Source of the DNA: Lachnospiraceae bacterium
GTDB taxonomy: Bacteria; Bacillota; Clostridia; Lachnospirales; Lachnospiraceae
Assembly (NCBI GenBank): GCA_017521195.1
Contig: JAFXGP010000088.1
Coordinates: forward strand, 75,203 to 111,840
Length of the DNA: 36,638 nucleotides
Direction of reading: 5' to 3'
In this document: piece after piece, positions 1-9,658 of the stretch
How the letters are laid out: the number at the start of each line of letters is the position of its first letter
Numbering within the stretch: position 1 is the stretch's first letter
The notes under the pieces: model-generated
Database searches by the model: none
What the model was told of the DNA's origin: nothing
The model's input: only the letters and a program-made list of their open reading frames with translations
Position numbers and translations under genes: made by a program

Positions 1-2178
1 ATGTGCATGAGCCGGCACACTTCCATCCGGAAACTCTATCTGCATATTGTCATGACCGGTCATATTCCAATGTTTGATATATTCCATAAAAATGGAAAGT
101 CTTCCGCTGGAAATATCATTAGATTCCTCCGTTGCGCCCGTCACACTGGCAACCATTGTCGAATCCTTCATAATATAAACCGGTTCTACCATGGATACCA
201 ACGATGTATTTCCGATATTCATATTCAAAAGTTTTGCTTCTGCCAACTTTATGAAGGTAGCAATATCAATATATAACTCAGAATCCGGGCGTTCTCCCTT
301 TTGTACGGAATAATCCCAAACTTCGAATTCAGAATAAATTGGGTCACTGACCACCGCCGGTACAATTCGTTGTGCAGTAAATACAATCGGAAAAAACAGC
401 ACTGTTACTGCGGCCACTACAATTCCTTTTTTCAGAATACCAAGTATTTTCTTTTCTTCTTTTAAAATTACCACAAAAATACAAACAAATACTTCCATAA
501 CGCAAGCCGCCAAATAGCCGGTTCTGGATAACGTCAGGAACAAATATATATTGGCACTTCCAAGCAAGGCCAATTCTTTCCAACATTCCTGCCATTTCTT
601 TGTCTGATAATATCTCATAAAAAGACGGATTATGATAGCACACAATACCAAAGCCAGGTAGTATCCTGTCATAGTTACTGTAGAAAATCCCATTGCGTAA
701 CGGTTAAATTTGTAACGCTGGTACGGTCTGTGCATTAGACAATAATACACCATATAGATGAAATTTAAAATAATACCATTACTGAAAATGCGCATCAGAT
801 AATTTCTTTTTTCCCAAATCCAGCATCGGTAATAAAAAGCTCCAAACATAATAGCTGCAACTATTGGCCATTCTCTAGTATTTCTAAATATAATCATCAA
901 AGCAATTACCACTGCAAATAGGCTTATATACAAATAGTTAAGTCTTCCGTTAACTTTTCTTTTTTTCGTAAACAACTGAATCAAAGAAATCAAAATCTGC
1001 AATGCCACAAAACCTGCTACTACTATCATCTGCGCCTGCCATTTGCTGGTAAGGGCTTCTTCACTATCAATTCCAATAAATGGTTTATAACGGTTATAAG
1101 CAATTAAGAGGGATGGAATCAGATATAGCAAATTCCAGATTTTAAGCCACTCTTCTTTTTTTAAAGTGCAAAGATAAGCCAATCCAAACCAGATGATAAG
1201 TTTGCAAGTTGCCCAAATATGATGTACCGTGTACAAACCGTTTATATATTCATAACAAGCCCAAAGAACCTTGCCAAAGCAGATTGCCATTGCCCACTGC
1301 CACAACTTATCCTGTAAAATTTCTTTTGTAATCAGCGGTTCATTTCCACTTCTTTTATAATTAATTCCATAAAATCCAACTGCCGCGGCTAAAGTAATTC
1401 CTACATAATAAAATCCATAGTTAACAATCCCAACCCCAAAGATTCTTCCGGGGAACACCGCCAACAATGCTATTAATGTCACAATCCCCAACAAAGGATT
1501 AGCCACCCACTGTATCAGGTTTTGTACTGTAATTTCCTTATTTTTTTCTTTCCATTTACCGGAAAACAGCTTATCTGTAAATGTACAACCTGCTTTTGTT
1601 AATGCTCCTAAAAGCACACCAAATATAATGACTGCCCACCAACTAAACGGCTCATTGTAAATATAACGGATAATAACGTTAACATTACGCATTTCATATC
1701 CGCCATATAGTAAACTTCCGTTGGCAAATGATGTGGATGCAGCCGTATCTTCATAAGCCAGATATAAATCCTTAGTCAGGCCTTCTACGGTATAATAGTA
1801 TTCCCCGCCTTCGATCATTTCCATATCAATAGGGATATGAACAAAACCGGGAAACTGTGCATCTTCCTCCACCACATAAAAGGTTTCCCAAAGTTGCTTG
1901 TAAGCTCCATCATATACACGAAAAGTAATGGTTTCTGATTGCATGTCATTTAAAACATACAAATCCACCGCTTTCAAATTCTTTCCTTCAGCAATAAACA
2001 TCTGGGTAGCATTATTGGCAACACTAACAGGGCCGGATTCCTTCACCTGCACTTCATTACTCTTGGAAACTTCCGTCTTTTGGATTACTCCTAAGGGCCA
2101 AATCAGACAAAACAGAAGTAAAGCAAATCCTACAACAAGGTATTTAATTCCTTTGCTTAATGTTATCTTTTGATTCAT
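1..2178 (-). CDS. O-antigen ligase/polymerase-like membrane protein (Wzy_C type), 3' end outside window
   Basis: This frame is open for 726 codons from an ATG at 2178 to the left window edge, with no stop, so the C-terminus is missing. An AGAGGGA ribosome site lies just upstream. The protein has one N-terminal membrane segment (about residues 10-28), then roughly 150 mostly polar residues likely outside the cell, then about ten or more hydrophobic segments. Near the cut end is a GRLSIF segment, a W and a glycine about 15 residues further on, and finally PAHAH. This matches the pattern of the large periplasmic loop in the Wzy_C/WaaL family (R...W...G...aHN). Known members join or polymerise lipid-linked glycans outside the membrane. 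It is the last gene seen in the left operon, 35 bp after the GtrB-like gene. Polymerase versus ligase cannot be decided here. Confidence 0.75.
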   Translation of the reverse strand, partial: MNQKITLSKGIKYLVVGFALLLFCLIWPLGVIQKTEVSKSNEVQVKESGPVSVANNATQMFIAEGKNLKAVDLYVLNDMQSETITFRVYDGAYKQLWETFYVVEEDAQFPGFVHIPIDMEMIEGGEYYYTVEGLTKDLYLAYEDTAASTSFANGSLLYGGYEMRNVNVIIRYIYNEPFSWWAVIIFGVLLGALTKAGCTFTDKLFSGKWKEKNKEITVQNLIQWVANPLLGIVTLIALLAVFPGRIFGVGIVNYGFYYVGITLAAAVGFYGINYKRSGNEPLITKEILQDKLWQWAMAICFGKVLWACYEYINGLYTVHHIWATCKLIIWFGLAYLCTLKKEEWLKIWNLLYLIPSLLIAYNRYKPFIGIDSEEALTSKWQAQMIVVAGFVALQILISLIQLFTKKRKVNGRLNYLYISLFAVVIALMIIFRNTREWPIVAAIMFGAFYYRCWIWEKRNYLMRIFSNGIILNFIYMVYYCLMHRPYQRYKFNRYAMGFSTVTMTGYYLALVLCAIIIRLFMRYYQTKKWQECWKELALLGSANIYLFLTLSRTGYLAACVMEVFVCIFVVILKEEKKILGILKKGIVVAAVTVLFFPIVFTAQRIVPAVVSDPIYSEFEVWDYSVQKGERPDSELYIDIATFIKLAEAKLLNMNIGNTSLVSMVEPVYIMKDSTMVASVTGATEESNDISSGRLSIFMEYIKHWNMTGHDNMQIEFPDGSVPAHAH

Positions 2179-2213
2179 TCTATTGTGTCCCTCTTTTACT
2201 TTTGAATCATTAT

Positions 2214-3161
2214 CTATTCTATATCCTCATCTGAAACGGGAACCAGATCCCTAACCACAAACTGAGGTGCATTATTCATACAAATATACATTCTTCCAAT
2301 GTATTCCCCAATAAGTCCCAACATTAACATCATAACCCCGCCAATAAACATAAGGGCTGACATCATAGAACTAAATCCCATCGGAACTGCCGGATTAATA
2401 AATTTCTTAATGATAGTATAAATTCCGTATAAAAAACCTATAAATGCAAATACCGAACCGCTAATAGTTGCAATTCTTAAAGGTTTGGTACTAAAGGCAG
2501 TAAATCCATTAAACCAAAGCCCCAATAATTTTTTTAATGTATAACCGGATTGCCCCACTTCACGTTCTCTGTGGTTTACCGGCACATTAGAAATTTTCTT
2601 GGTAGTACGGAGCACCAATCCTATGACATATGGATAGGCATTCCCATATTTTAACATTTCATTTACCACAAAACGTCTTGCAGCAAAATAACTGGATACA
2701 TACAATTCCTTTGGTTTTCCCAACAAAAACTGCGCCATTTTTTCATTTACAAAACTTCCAAAATTACGGAAAAGAGAATGTTTTTTATGGGCATAACTGG
2801 CATAAACCACATCATCACCGGCTTCTATTTTTTCCAACAATTTACCAACTTCATTAGCAGGAGTTTGTCCATCATCATCAAGGCATACTAAAATGTCACC
2901 TGTTACCTGATGAAAACCTGCCATTAAAGCACCATGCTGCCCAAAATTCTTGGCCAGATTCACACCACATATATTATGATTCTCTTTACATAAAGTTTCA
3001 ATCACCTCATAGGTATTATCCGGTGAACAATCATTTACCAAAATAACCTCATAACAATATTGACTCAAACCTTCCATAGTTTCTTTTATCTCTGCTATAA
3101 CTTTTCCAATGGTTTGGGAGGAATTATAACAGGGAATTACAAAGCTGACTTTCTTTTTCAT
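2214..3161 (-). CDS. GtrB/DPM1-like polyprenyl-phosphate glycosyltransferase (GT2)
   Basis: A 315-residue protein with a GT2 domain at the N-terminus (VIPCYN at 8-13, VNDCSPDNT at 42-50) and an acidic triplet D95-D97 at the DxD position. The motif continues GQTP, a variant of the usual LQDPP seen in GtrB and ArnC. Two membrane segments follow at about 230-255 and 265-295, as in GtrB. Known members transfer a sugar from a nucleotide donor to undecaprenyl phosphate on the cytoplasmic face. The gene follows the GNAT gene and precedes the ligase-like gene in the same operon, with an AAAGGT ribosome site. A GtrA-like flippase gene lies 6.5 kb upstream in the same operon. The sugar is unknown; the nearby wecE-like gene makes dTDP-Fuc4N or Fuc4NAc a candidate. 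Confidence 0.88.
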   Translation of the reverse strand: MKKKVSFVIPCYNSSQTIGKVIAEIKETMEGLSQYCYEVILVNDCSPDNTYEVIETLCKENHNICGVNLAKNFGQHGALMAGFHQVTGDILVCLDDDGQTPANEVGKLLEKIEAGDDVVYASYAHKKHSLFRNFGSFVNEKMAQFLLGKPKELYVSSYFAARRFVVNEMLKYGNAYPYVIGLVLRTTKKISNVPVNHREREVGQSGYTLKKLLGLWFNGFTAFSTKPLRIATISGSVFAFIGFLYGIYTIIKKFINPAVPMGFSSMMSALMFIGGVMMLMLGLIGEYIGRMYICMNNAPQFVVRDLVPVSDEDIE

Positions 3162-3217
3162 CTTTTCTGACCTTTCGTCATGTTTTTACTCTATTCTCCA
3201 AAAATTAAATTATAATT

Positions 3218-3763
3218 TCATTTTTCGTGTGGATTAATTTTTGCCAGAAAAACCACATCCCGATACTCACCATTTACAAATACTTCATCTTTCAGATATG
3301 CTTCCTGTTCAAATCCGTTTTTCAAAAAACTATGGATAGAAGCAGGATTATCCGAAAAAGCTCTGGCAAATAATTTGTGAAGATTTAATTCCCCAAAGGC
3401 AAATTCCATGGTTAATCCCAGAATCTCTGTTCCAATGCCTTTTCCTTTTTCACTCTCTTCTCCAATAAATACGCCATACTCTGCTTTTCGGCATTCTGAA
3501 TCGTAATCTCTTAAATAAGTACAGCCGATAGGTTTATCATCTTCTATACGATGAACAATAAATTGAAAACCTTTGCCGGAAAAAATCTCATTTTCCAACC
3601 ATTTCTTATGACCTTCCACAGTAAACGGCTTCTGATATATAAAGTAAGGCCTTACAACATCACTGTTTCTCCAACGGATAATATTAGCAGTATCTTCATC
3701 TGAATCAGTAATGGGACGCAAATATACCTGCTTTCCCACATATCGTTTCTCCAAACTTGACAT
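3218..3763 (-). CDS. GNAT N-acetyltransferase, PseH-like or Fuc4N acetyltransferase
   Basis: A 181-residue single-domain GNAT of the RimJ/RimL type. A WRN motif at 31-33, followed by a histidine and WL around 52-56, is typical of PseH-type sugar-amine acetyltransferases. The acetyl-CoA loop is visible as EKGKGIGTE at about 105-113. Known relatives acetylate the 4-amino group of nucleotide-linked 4-amino-4,6-dideoxy sugars. It lies in the same operon as the wecE-like aminotransferase (two genes upstream), which suggests acetylation of dTDP-Fuc4N. It is also the only GNAT in the window, while the pseudaminic acid genes need a PseH. Either substrate, or both, is possible. It does not resemble E. 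coli WecD as I recall that sequence. The start is ATG at 3763 behind GGGAGATAAGTGAGAAG. Confidence 0.8.
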   Translation of the reverse strand: MSSLEKRYVGKQVYLRPITDSDEDTANIIRWRNSDVVRPYFIYQKPFTVEGHKKWLENEIFSGKGFQFIVHRIEDDKPIGCTYLRDYDSECRKAEYGVFIGEESEKGKGIGTEILGLTMEFAFGELNLHKLFARAFSDNPASIHSFLKNGFEQEAYLKDEVFVNGEYRDVVFLAKINPHEK

Positions 3764-3779
3764 CTTCTCACTTATCTCC

Positions 3780-5606
3780 CTATTTCTTTGTCTTTTTCAC
3801 AGGTTTTCCCATTTGTTCTTCTATCTTGTATACCACAAAAGGATTTTCTCCTTCTCCTATGGTATCCTGTATTTCCAATTTAACTTTTATATCCTTGGAT
3901 TTATAAAAATCTTCTACAAAGGTAATATCACTATTAGCTTCTGCAACCACATAAAAATTATCTGTAAGGAGAGCTTCTGCAATCGTATTGCTTTCTGTAT
4001 ACTTTCCTCTTGTTTCTTCCTGTAACGGACTGTTACAAATCCAACCACCCAACAAATCATAATTTTTCTGTCGGTTATCTACATCTTCAAACATTTTTTC
4101 CATAAAACTTACGGTAGAATATACATCCAGATAATAATAATTTTCCGGATTCGCTTTCGCATACTCATCCCATAAATTCTGATTTACCAAAATCTGTTCT
4201 CTTCGGCTTTGTTCTGTCTTCACTTTAGATATTCCGCCCGGCAAACTTATCAGCGCAACCAGTACCAACACTGCTGCCACCGCCATACGATAATACTTCT
4301 CTTCATTCCAAAGTGGTCTGTCATATAATTCCTTTACCAACATAGCAAATAGAATCATAAATTCAATCATATATAACGGATGGGTAATTCTATCCACAGC
4401 CCGCTGTACAAAGAGAAGATATACCCAAGGCGCAATTCTCATTATTAAAAGTAAACTTAATTTCCAAAAATACTTTTTTTCTTTCTGTAATATAGCTAAT
4501 CCCATCACCAGGAAATAGCCCGCCAAAACAAAGATATTGTATGGCATGTCTCCCAGCGAAAACGTACGACGTACCATGTCCACACAAGCTTGTTTGATAC
4601 GGTAAGTCAGACTGCCGTACATCTTAGGTCTTTCGCCATAGGATGCTATAATTTCTAAAGTATTCTCTGTAATCCCCTCATCTAAACCAAAATTATAATT
4701 ATCAATCAATCTATATTGAATTTCTTCAATTCCATTAGATTGGTAAAATTCTTTTTGTTCTTCATAATTAGGATACCAGGTATAGTCATATACATCAGTT
4801 CTCGCATCAAAAAAGCTTCTATATTCCTGCCATTCCGAAGTGGTATAAGCCATATAATCCGCTCCCGCAAAAATCCCCAGACCTAATATCATTACCACAG
4901 CAAATATCAGATATTTACATATATTAGCTTTTGATAACAGGTGTTTCCAAATCTTTTTCTTTTCAATTCCCATATAATTACTCTGTTCCTGCTTTGCTGC
5001 TTCCACCCAGTGGATGATTCCTGCCACAGCAATAAAAGGACAGGTTAACAGTAACATTTCACTTCGGATATTAAATGCCATCCATACCAACAACAATGCA
5101 GGAATATTCTTTTTCCACCATTCTCCCACGGTACATTCTATCGGTGTTGTGTAAAACCAAAAACAGGCAGTTCCTGCCAAGCAACCGCAAACCACAGAAT
5201 ACTGAACATACACAAGTTCCCATAACATAAGTGAAAGGAATACAAGAACCATCAATATAACAGTTGTTATTTTTGTTTTTGTATTACATGAAATCTTCTC
5301 AGTACGATAAGTAATCATTGCAAAACAGATCCCAAAGCATACACACAGCAAAACTCCAAATATAGGTGCTCCCGGTAATACTTTATAAAGACTGCTAATC
5401 AACCATCCTATAGGATATAGCAACTGATTGGTATGACCATCCGGAGTACCACTATAAGCTCCCGATAATATATCTTTGATTACCATATCATCATTCAGAT
5501 CATAGAAGAAATCAAAACAACAGGCTGTAATGGTAAAAATACCCAGTACTACCAAAAATGACAATATGATATTCGTTATTTTTTCCTGTGCATTACTGTT
5601 TATCAT
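3780..5606 (-). CDS. Large polytopic membrane protein, GT-C-like
   Basis: A 608-residue protein with about ten or more hydrophobic segments and a polar C-terminal part of roughly 130 residues (from about 470) that probably lies outside the membrane. The loop after the first membrane segment is acidic (YDLNDDMV, about residues 34-41), a position where GT-C glycosyltransferases carry their catalytic acidic residues. I do not recognise a named family, and the GT-C assignment is inferred from topology and this loop. The gene ends 16 bp before the GNAT and starts 17 bp after the wecE-like gene, so it is clearly co-transcribed with them. It would suit the role of outer-face transferase using a lipid-phosphate sugar made by the GtrB-like enzyme. 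A ribosome site AAGAAAGG precedes ATG 5606. Confidence 0.7.
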   Translation of the reverse strand: MINSNAQEKITNIILSFLVVLGIFTITACCFDFFYDLNDDMVIKDILSGAYSGTPDGHTNQLLYPIGWLISSLYKVLPGAPIFGVLLCVCFGICFAMITYRTEKISCNTKTKITTVILMVLVFLSLMLWELVYVQYSVVCGCLAGTACFWFYTTPIECTVGEWWKKNIPALLLVWMAFNIRSEMLLLTCPFIAVAGIIHWVEAAKQEQSNYMGIEKKKIWKHLLSKANICKYLIFAVVMILGLGIFAGADYMAYTTSEWQEYRSFFDARTDVYDYTWYPNYEEQKEFYQSNGIEEIQYRLIDNYNFGLDEGITENTLEIIASYGERPKMYGSLTYRIKQACVDMVRRTFSLGDMPYNIFVLAGYFLVMGLAILQKEKKYFWKLSLLLIMRIAPWVYLLFVQRAVDRITHPLYMIEFMILFAMLVKELYDRPLWNEEKYYRMAVAAVLVLVALISLPGGISKVKTEQSRREQILVNQNLWDEYAKANPENYYYLDVYSTVSFMEKMFEDVDNRQKNYDLLGGWICNSPLQEETRGKYTESNTIAEALLTDNFYVVAEANSDITFVEDFYKSKDIKVKLEIQDTIGEGENPFVVYKIEEQMGKPVKKTKK

Positions 5607-5623
5607 AAGTTCAACCTTTCTTC

Positions 5624-6757
5624 TTATCTTGAAGCATAAAACTCTTTCACTGCATTACTGATATAATCTACTTCCTCAAGACTCAAGGCATAGTACATAG
5701 GAAGTCTTGCAAGACGTTCACTTTCTTTAGTGGTATATACATCTTCTCCATGAAAACGGCCATATTTTAATCCTGCCGGTGCACTGTGAAGAGGAATATA
5801 ATGAAATACGGTTAATACGTCTTTTTTCTTCATAAAATCAATAAATTCAGTTCTTTCTTCCAAATCTTTAGCCTTTAAATAAAACATATGGGCATTATGA
5901 ACACATCCTTCAGGAATAGTTGGCAACTCAATATATCCATTTTCTTCTAACTCTTTCAGATTCTCATAATAACGATTCCAACATTCTAATCTCTTACGAT
6001 TCATCTCTTCGGCAAGTTCCAGCTGAGCCCAAAGATAAGCTGCATTCATATCACTTGGAAGATAACTGGAACCAAAATTTACCCATGTATATTTATCTAT
6101 CTGTCCACGGAAAAATTTACTGCGATTAGTGCCTTTTTCCCTGATAATCTCTGCTTCTTCAATATATTTTTCATTCTGAATCAGGATTGCTCCGCCTTCT
6201 CCCATACTGTAGTTCTTTGTTTCATGGAAACTGTAGCATCCGAAATCACCAATGGCTCCCAGCGCCTTTCCTTTGTAAGTTGACATAACACCTTGTGCTG
6301 CATCTTCAATTACCCACAGATTATGTCTTTTTGCAATATCCATAATGGTATCCATTTCACAGGAAACTCCTGCGTAATGTACCGGTACTATTCCCACGGT
6401 TTTTTCAGTAATGGCCGCTTCAATTTTCTTTTCATCAATGTTCATGGTGTCCGGACGGATATCCACAAATACCGGCACCGCACCTCTAAGTACAAAAGCA
6501 TCTGCTGTAGACACAAAAGTAAAGGATGGCATAATTACCTCGTCTCCCGGTTTCACATCCATCAACAAAGCTGCCAGCTCTGTTGCATGAGTACAGGATG
6601 TGGTAAGCAATGCCTTCAGAGTTCCTGTATTTTCCTCAATCCATTGGTTACACTTTTTGGTAAACTGCCCATCACCACAGATTTTCTGTGCATCCACCGC
6701 TTCTTTCATATATTGCATTTCTTTTCCTGTAAAAGGAGGCACGTTAAAACAAATCAT
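5624..6757 (-). CDS. wecE: dTDP-4-amino-4,6-dideoxygalactose transaminase (WecE/RffA type)
   Basis: A 377-residue DegT/DnrJ/EryC1/StrS aminotransferase that closely follows E. coli WecE along its length: FNVPPFTGKEM near the start, CGDGQFT at 27-33, GDEVIMPSFTFVSTADAFVL at 71-90, EDAAQGVMSTYKG at 151-163, FHETKNYS at 177-184 with PLP lysine K181, and HGEDVYTTKESERL near the C-terminus. The known reaction is glutamate-dependent amination of dTDP-4-dehydro-6-deoxyglucose to dTDP-Fuc4N. A longer reading to 6805 is possible, but ATG 6757 matches the family N-terminus and lies 1 bp past the stop of the gene before it, so I chose it. No rmlA or rmlB gene is in the window, so the dTDP-sugar precursor must come from elsewhere. 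Confidence 0.93.
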   Translation of the reverse strand: MICFNVPPFTGKEMQYMKEAVDAQKICGDGQFTKKCNQWIEENTGTLKALLTTSCTHATELAALLMDVKPGDEVIMPSFTFVSTADAFVLRGAVPVFVDIRPDTMNIDEKKIEAAITEKTVGIVPVHYAGVSCEMDTIMDIAKRHNLWVIEDAAQGVMSTYKGKALGAIGDFGCYSFHETKNYSMGEGGAILIQNEKYIEEAEIIREKGTNRSKFFRGQIDKYTWVNFGSSYLPSDMNAAYLWAQLELAEEMNRKRLECWNRYYENLKELEENGYIELPTIPEGCVHNAHMFYLKAKDLEERTEFIDFMKKKDVLTVFHYIPLHSAPAGLKYGRFHGEDVYTTKESERLARLPMYYALSLEEVDYISNAVKEFYASR

Positions 6758-6758
6758 T

Positions 6759-8501
6759 TTATTCCACACTTTCTTTTTGGGTAACATAAACCCCATAAGT
6801 TCCATTGTTATATATATTCACATACTCGTTACTGTTCATAAACGCCACCAAACGTTCTTTCTTTTGTAAACCCTGTTCTCCATCGGTATTAATATTACGG
6901 ATAATTACCATAGGTGCTTCTTCCAACCTTTCCAGATCCTGCGCAAAGGTTTCATAATGGTAAGAGGCAAGATCCGGCCAGGATGTGCCAATGGCAAACG
7001 GCATATCCAACAGAAAGCTAAGTCCCGGGCAATCCCCATATAAAATAACTTCCTCATTTTGAAGCTCTTTCTCCTCCAGATAAGCCATCAATGTCTGTAT
7101 AGCCGTTCCGTTGCCTTCCGTAGTATACATTCCTGCCAACACTTTAGGTTCTATAAATTTATAATTTCTTGGCGCACCATCCATGCCGTCGCGGAACACA
7201 AACTGACTGTGAAATCCTATGCTTTGAATCATAATAGCTGCCCAAAGCATGGCAACCATTGCTTTCCATGGAAAAGTAATCTGCCCAAGCACACCACCCC
7301 CTGCCTTACGGCGGAATATTTTAACATAAGTATAGAAAGCAAATGGCATAGTTATAAATAAGTTATTCAGATTCTGGAACGTATAATTATTGCTTCCAAG
7401 TGGGGTAACCACAGTAATCACCAAGGTCATGACTGCCCACAACTTTTCTTCCAAAGTATTCCTTTTGGAGTACAACATATAAACAGCTGCAATCCATACC
7501 AAATATAAACCAATCATACCCCATTCATACATGCTGGTATAATCTTCATAATATCGGAAACTAAACATTCCTCTTCCCCACATAAAGCGAAGAAGAACCA
7601 GCATACCGGCTATATAAGCTATTTTTTTCCACATTTCCATTTTTCCTTTGAAACAGAAAAACATAGCCATTCCCATAGCGATTCCTAAAAGAATTAAAAA
7701 CACCCATTTAGAACTTCTTTTATAAGCATCCACAACACTGATAATCATAGTCCAAACAGAATAGGTTTCATCAGAATTTCCTATGCTGCCCAGCCCCAAA
7801 ACCATATCCACAATTCCGGAAAAGCCAAAACGGCAAATAACTCCTACAAGAGGAATCATTACACCAACTATATATCCCGCAATACACTTCAGTGTCTTGT
7901 TAACAATTACATTCAATTTCTGCCGTTTGCCTGCCAGATAATACCACAAGCCAACAATCAAAGCCATTTCCGTCAGGTTGGGGATACGCACAAACACATT
8001 GATCCCAAGAACAATCCCTGCCAACACAAGTAACTTATCCTTTTCTTCCACCAATCCCTGATACAGCAAAATTGCTCCCAGTGTAAAGAGAAAATAGGTC
8101 AGGTAATTATATAAAATTCCTGCCGGAATCCAACAGAATCCGATAGCAAGCATTTCTCCCACAAAGGCAATCCACGCCGGCATCCATTTACGGAACATAA
8201 AATACACTAACAATGCAGTTCCGCTAATCAAAAATGTGGCATATACTTTCATTCCCAACAGAGTAGTTCCAAAGGGCAACTTTGTTAATAACCAACCTGC
8301 CACATTGGATACATAGGTAGACACCACCCACATACCTTCCATTTGTTCAAAAAACAGGAAATTACTAAAACTGTAAGTAGAATCCGATACGTCCACTCCT
8401 TGATTTACGGTTATAAAAGGATACAAAAACAAGATTACAGGAAATATATATTTGGTTATAACTTCATAATACTTTTGATATATTTTTTTTAACTGTTTCA
8501 T
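6759..8501 (-). CDS. Large polytopic membrane protein, GT-C-like
   Basis: A 580-residue protein with about 11-12 hydrophobic segments and a polar C-terminal domain of roughly 150 residues containing LYGDCPGLSFLLDMPF. The first outside loop carries GVDVSDSTYSF (about 35-45), an acidic loop at the place where GT-C glycosyltransferases have catalytic residues. No named family is recognised, and the role as a lipid-phosphate-sugar-dependent transferase is inferred. The start ATG 8501 has a strong AAGGAGGG ribosome site. Its stop lies 1 bp before the wecE start, so the two are probably translationally coupled. It is distinct in sequence from the 608-residue protein at 3780 but has the same layout. 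Confidence 0.7.
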   Translation of the reverse strand: MKQLKKIYQKYYEVITKYIFPVILFLYPFITVNQGVDVSDSTYSFSNFLFFEQMEGMWVVSTYVSNVAGWLLTKLPFGTTLLGMKVYATFLISGTALLVYFMFRKWMPAWIAFVGEMLAIGFCWIPAGILYNYLTYFLFTLGAILLYQGLVEEKDKLLVLAGIVLGINVFVRIPNLTEMALIVGLWYYLAGKRQKLNVIVNKTLKCIAGYIVGVMIPLVGVICRFGFSGIVDMVLGLGSIGNSDETYSVWTMIISVVDAYKRSSKWVFLILLGIAMGMAMFFCFKGKMEMWKKIAYIAGMLVLLRFMWGRGMFSFRYYEDYTSMYEWGMIGLYLVWIAAVYMLYSKRNTLEEKLWAVMTLVITVVTPLGSNNYTFQNLNNLFITMPFAFYTYVKIFRRKAGGGVLGQITFPWKAMVAMLWAAIMIQSIGFHSQFVFRDGMDGAPRNYKFIEPKVLAGMYTTEGNGTAIQTLMAYLEEKELQNEEVILYGDCPGLSFLLDMPFAIGTSWPDLASYHYETFAQDLERLEEAPMVIIRNINTDGEQGLQKKERLVAFMNSNEYVNIYNNGTYGVYVTQKESVE

Positions 8502-8551
8502 GTACCCTCCTTATTTATTATTCCAATATGAAAATCATACTTGTTATCATT

Positions 8552-9643
8552 TTAATTTTTGTTTTCTGCAATCTTTCCTGCAAAAACTTTTTTCCAAAGA
8601 TGTATCACTTCTTTAAAAATACAGTCTCTGACATAATCCACCAAGACACCTGCAACAAAAACTGCAATTACTGTCACTAACATATGAGGAAATAATCCAA
8701 ATCCATCCCGCACCTGTTCAATTCCTGCCAAAAACTGCCACTGCGTACGGATTGCCAGATTTTCATGTAACAAGTAAACCCCTAATGTATAAGAAGAAAC
8801 TTTACATATCACGCCGGATATCATACCCTGCGGTATCCTAATATAACTAAATCCATAAAACAATCCTACTGCAGCAAGTAAAACTAACAAATGATTGTAA
8901 CAATACGGCATATTCATAGCATGTTCCAATGCAAGACCTTTGCTGCTTAAAATACCGCAACCTATACTAATCAGCCATATCCCGGTTACTGCAAGAAAAT
9001 ATATTCCGAAAGACTTTTTCTTATTATTAAAAAACGGAATACCATACATACGTATGTATGCAGCAATCACAAACAAACACACAAACCAACCAAAATCATA
9101 GCCATTCCTATCTGTCGGAATAGATATCGGAAAAATTGTCTTAGGTATAGAAAATATTAATAACAAACCGGCAATCACAATTTCATGCTGACGCTTTGTC
9201 AACTGCTTTACACCTGCACTTAAAATCGGCACAAATAAATACAAAACCACATAAGAGATAATATACCAGTAATGTTCCATTTGAATCGGGAAAATTACAT
9301 TTATCCAATCATAAACCCCCCATTCATCAACGTCTCCCACACCTAAAGCCAGGCAAACTATCGGCACTCCAATAGAATAGAACAACATCTGAAACCAAAG
9401 ACTAATCAAGCGGGAAACTTTCCATTTCGCTTCCAACAAAAAATATCCGCTAATCAAAACATAAACATTAACAGCAGCAATACATAAAGCACTCAGATAC
9501 CAAGTAATCATATTTATTATTCCGGTATCTCCAACCAGGGACGGAGTTGCCCCTCCTTTTATTAAATAATGGAGTACAACAACCATCAGCATTGCCACTA
9601 TTCTTAACAATTCCATGTTTGCCTGACGTGTTCTTTGTTTCAT
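8552..9643 (-). CDS. Acyltransferase family 3 membrane protein (O-acyltransferase)
   Basis: A 363-residue protein with about ten hydrophobic segments. The N-terminus reads NMELLRIVAMLMVVVLHYL with R14 and H25, the conserved Arg/His pair of the acyltransferase-3 family (WecH, OatA and OafA membrane domains). The family moves acetyl or other acyl groups onto sugar hydroxyls. It has no extra SGNH domain, so it is like WecH rather than OatA. It lies 15 bp after the GtrA-like gene and 50 bp before the GT-C-like gene. A GGCGGGAGAAC ribosome site precedes ATG 9643. It probably O-acetylates the surface glycan or a lipid-linked intermediate; the exact acceptor cannot be read from the sequence. Confidence 0.88.
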   Translation of the reverse strand: MKQRTRQANMELLRIVAMLMVVVLHYLIKGGATPSLVGDTGIINMITWYLSALCIAAVNVYVLISGYFLLEAKWKVSRLISLWFQMLFYSIGVPIVCLALGVGDVDEWGVYDWINVIFPIQMEHYWYIISYVVLYLFVPILSAGVKQLTKRQHEIVIAGLLLIFSIPKTIFPISIPTDRNGYDFGWFVCLFVIAAYIRMYGIPFFNNKKKSFGIYFLAVTGIWLISIGCGILSSKGLALEHAMNMPYCYNHLLVLLAAVGLFYGFSYIRIPQGMISGVICKVSSYTLGVYLLHENLAIRTQWQFLAGIEQVRDGFGLFPHMLVTVIAVFVAGVLVDYVRDCIFKEVIHLWKKVFAGKIAENKN

Positions 9644-9658
9644 GTTCTCCCGCCTTAA

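Noticed and set aside
3711-4025. Open frame of 104 codons on the plus strand
   Set aside because: It lies wholly opposite two well-supported genes (the GNAT and the 608-residue protein), is rich in F, S and C as expected for antisense frames, and has no ribosome site.
6293-6784. 163-codon plus-strand open frame
   Set aside because: It is antisense to the wecE-like gene, whose match is very strong. Its composition (many H, C, F) is that of a shadow frame.
6758-6805. N-terminal extension of the wecE-like protein
   Set aside because: The extra 16 residues overlap the end of the previous gene and have no counterpart in the family. ATG 6757 lies just past the preceding stop.
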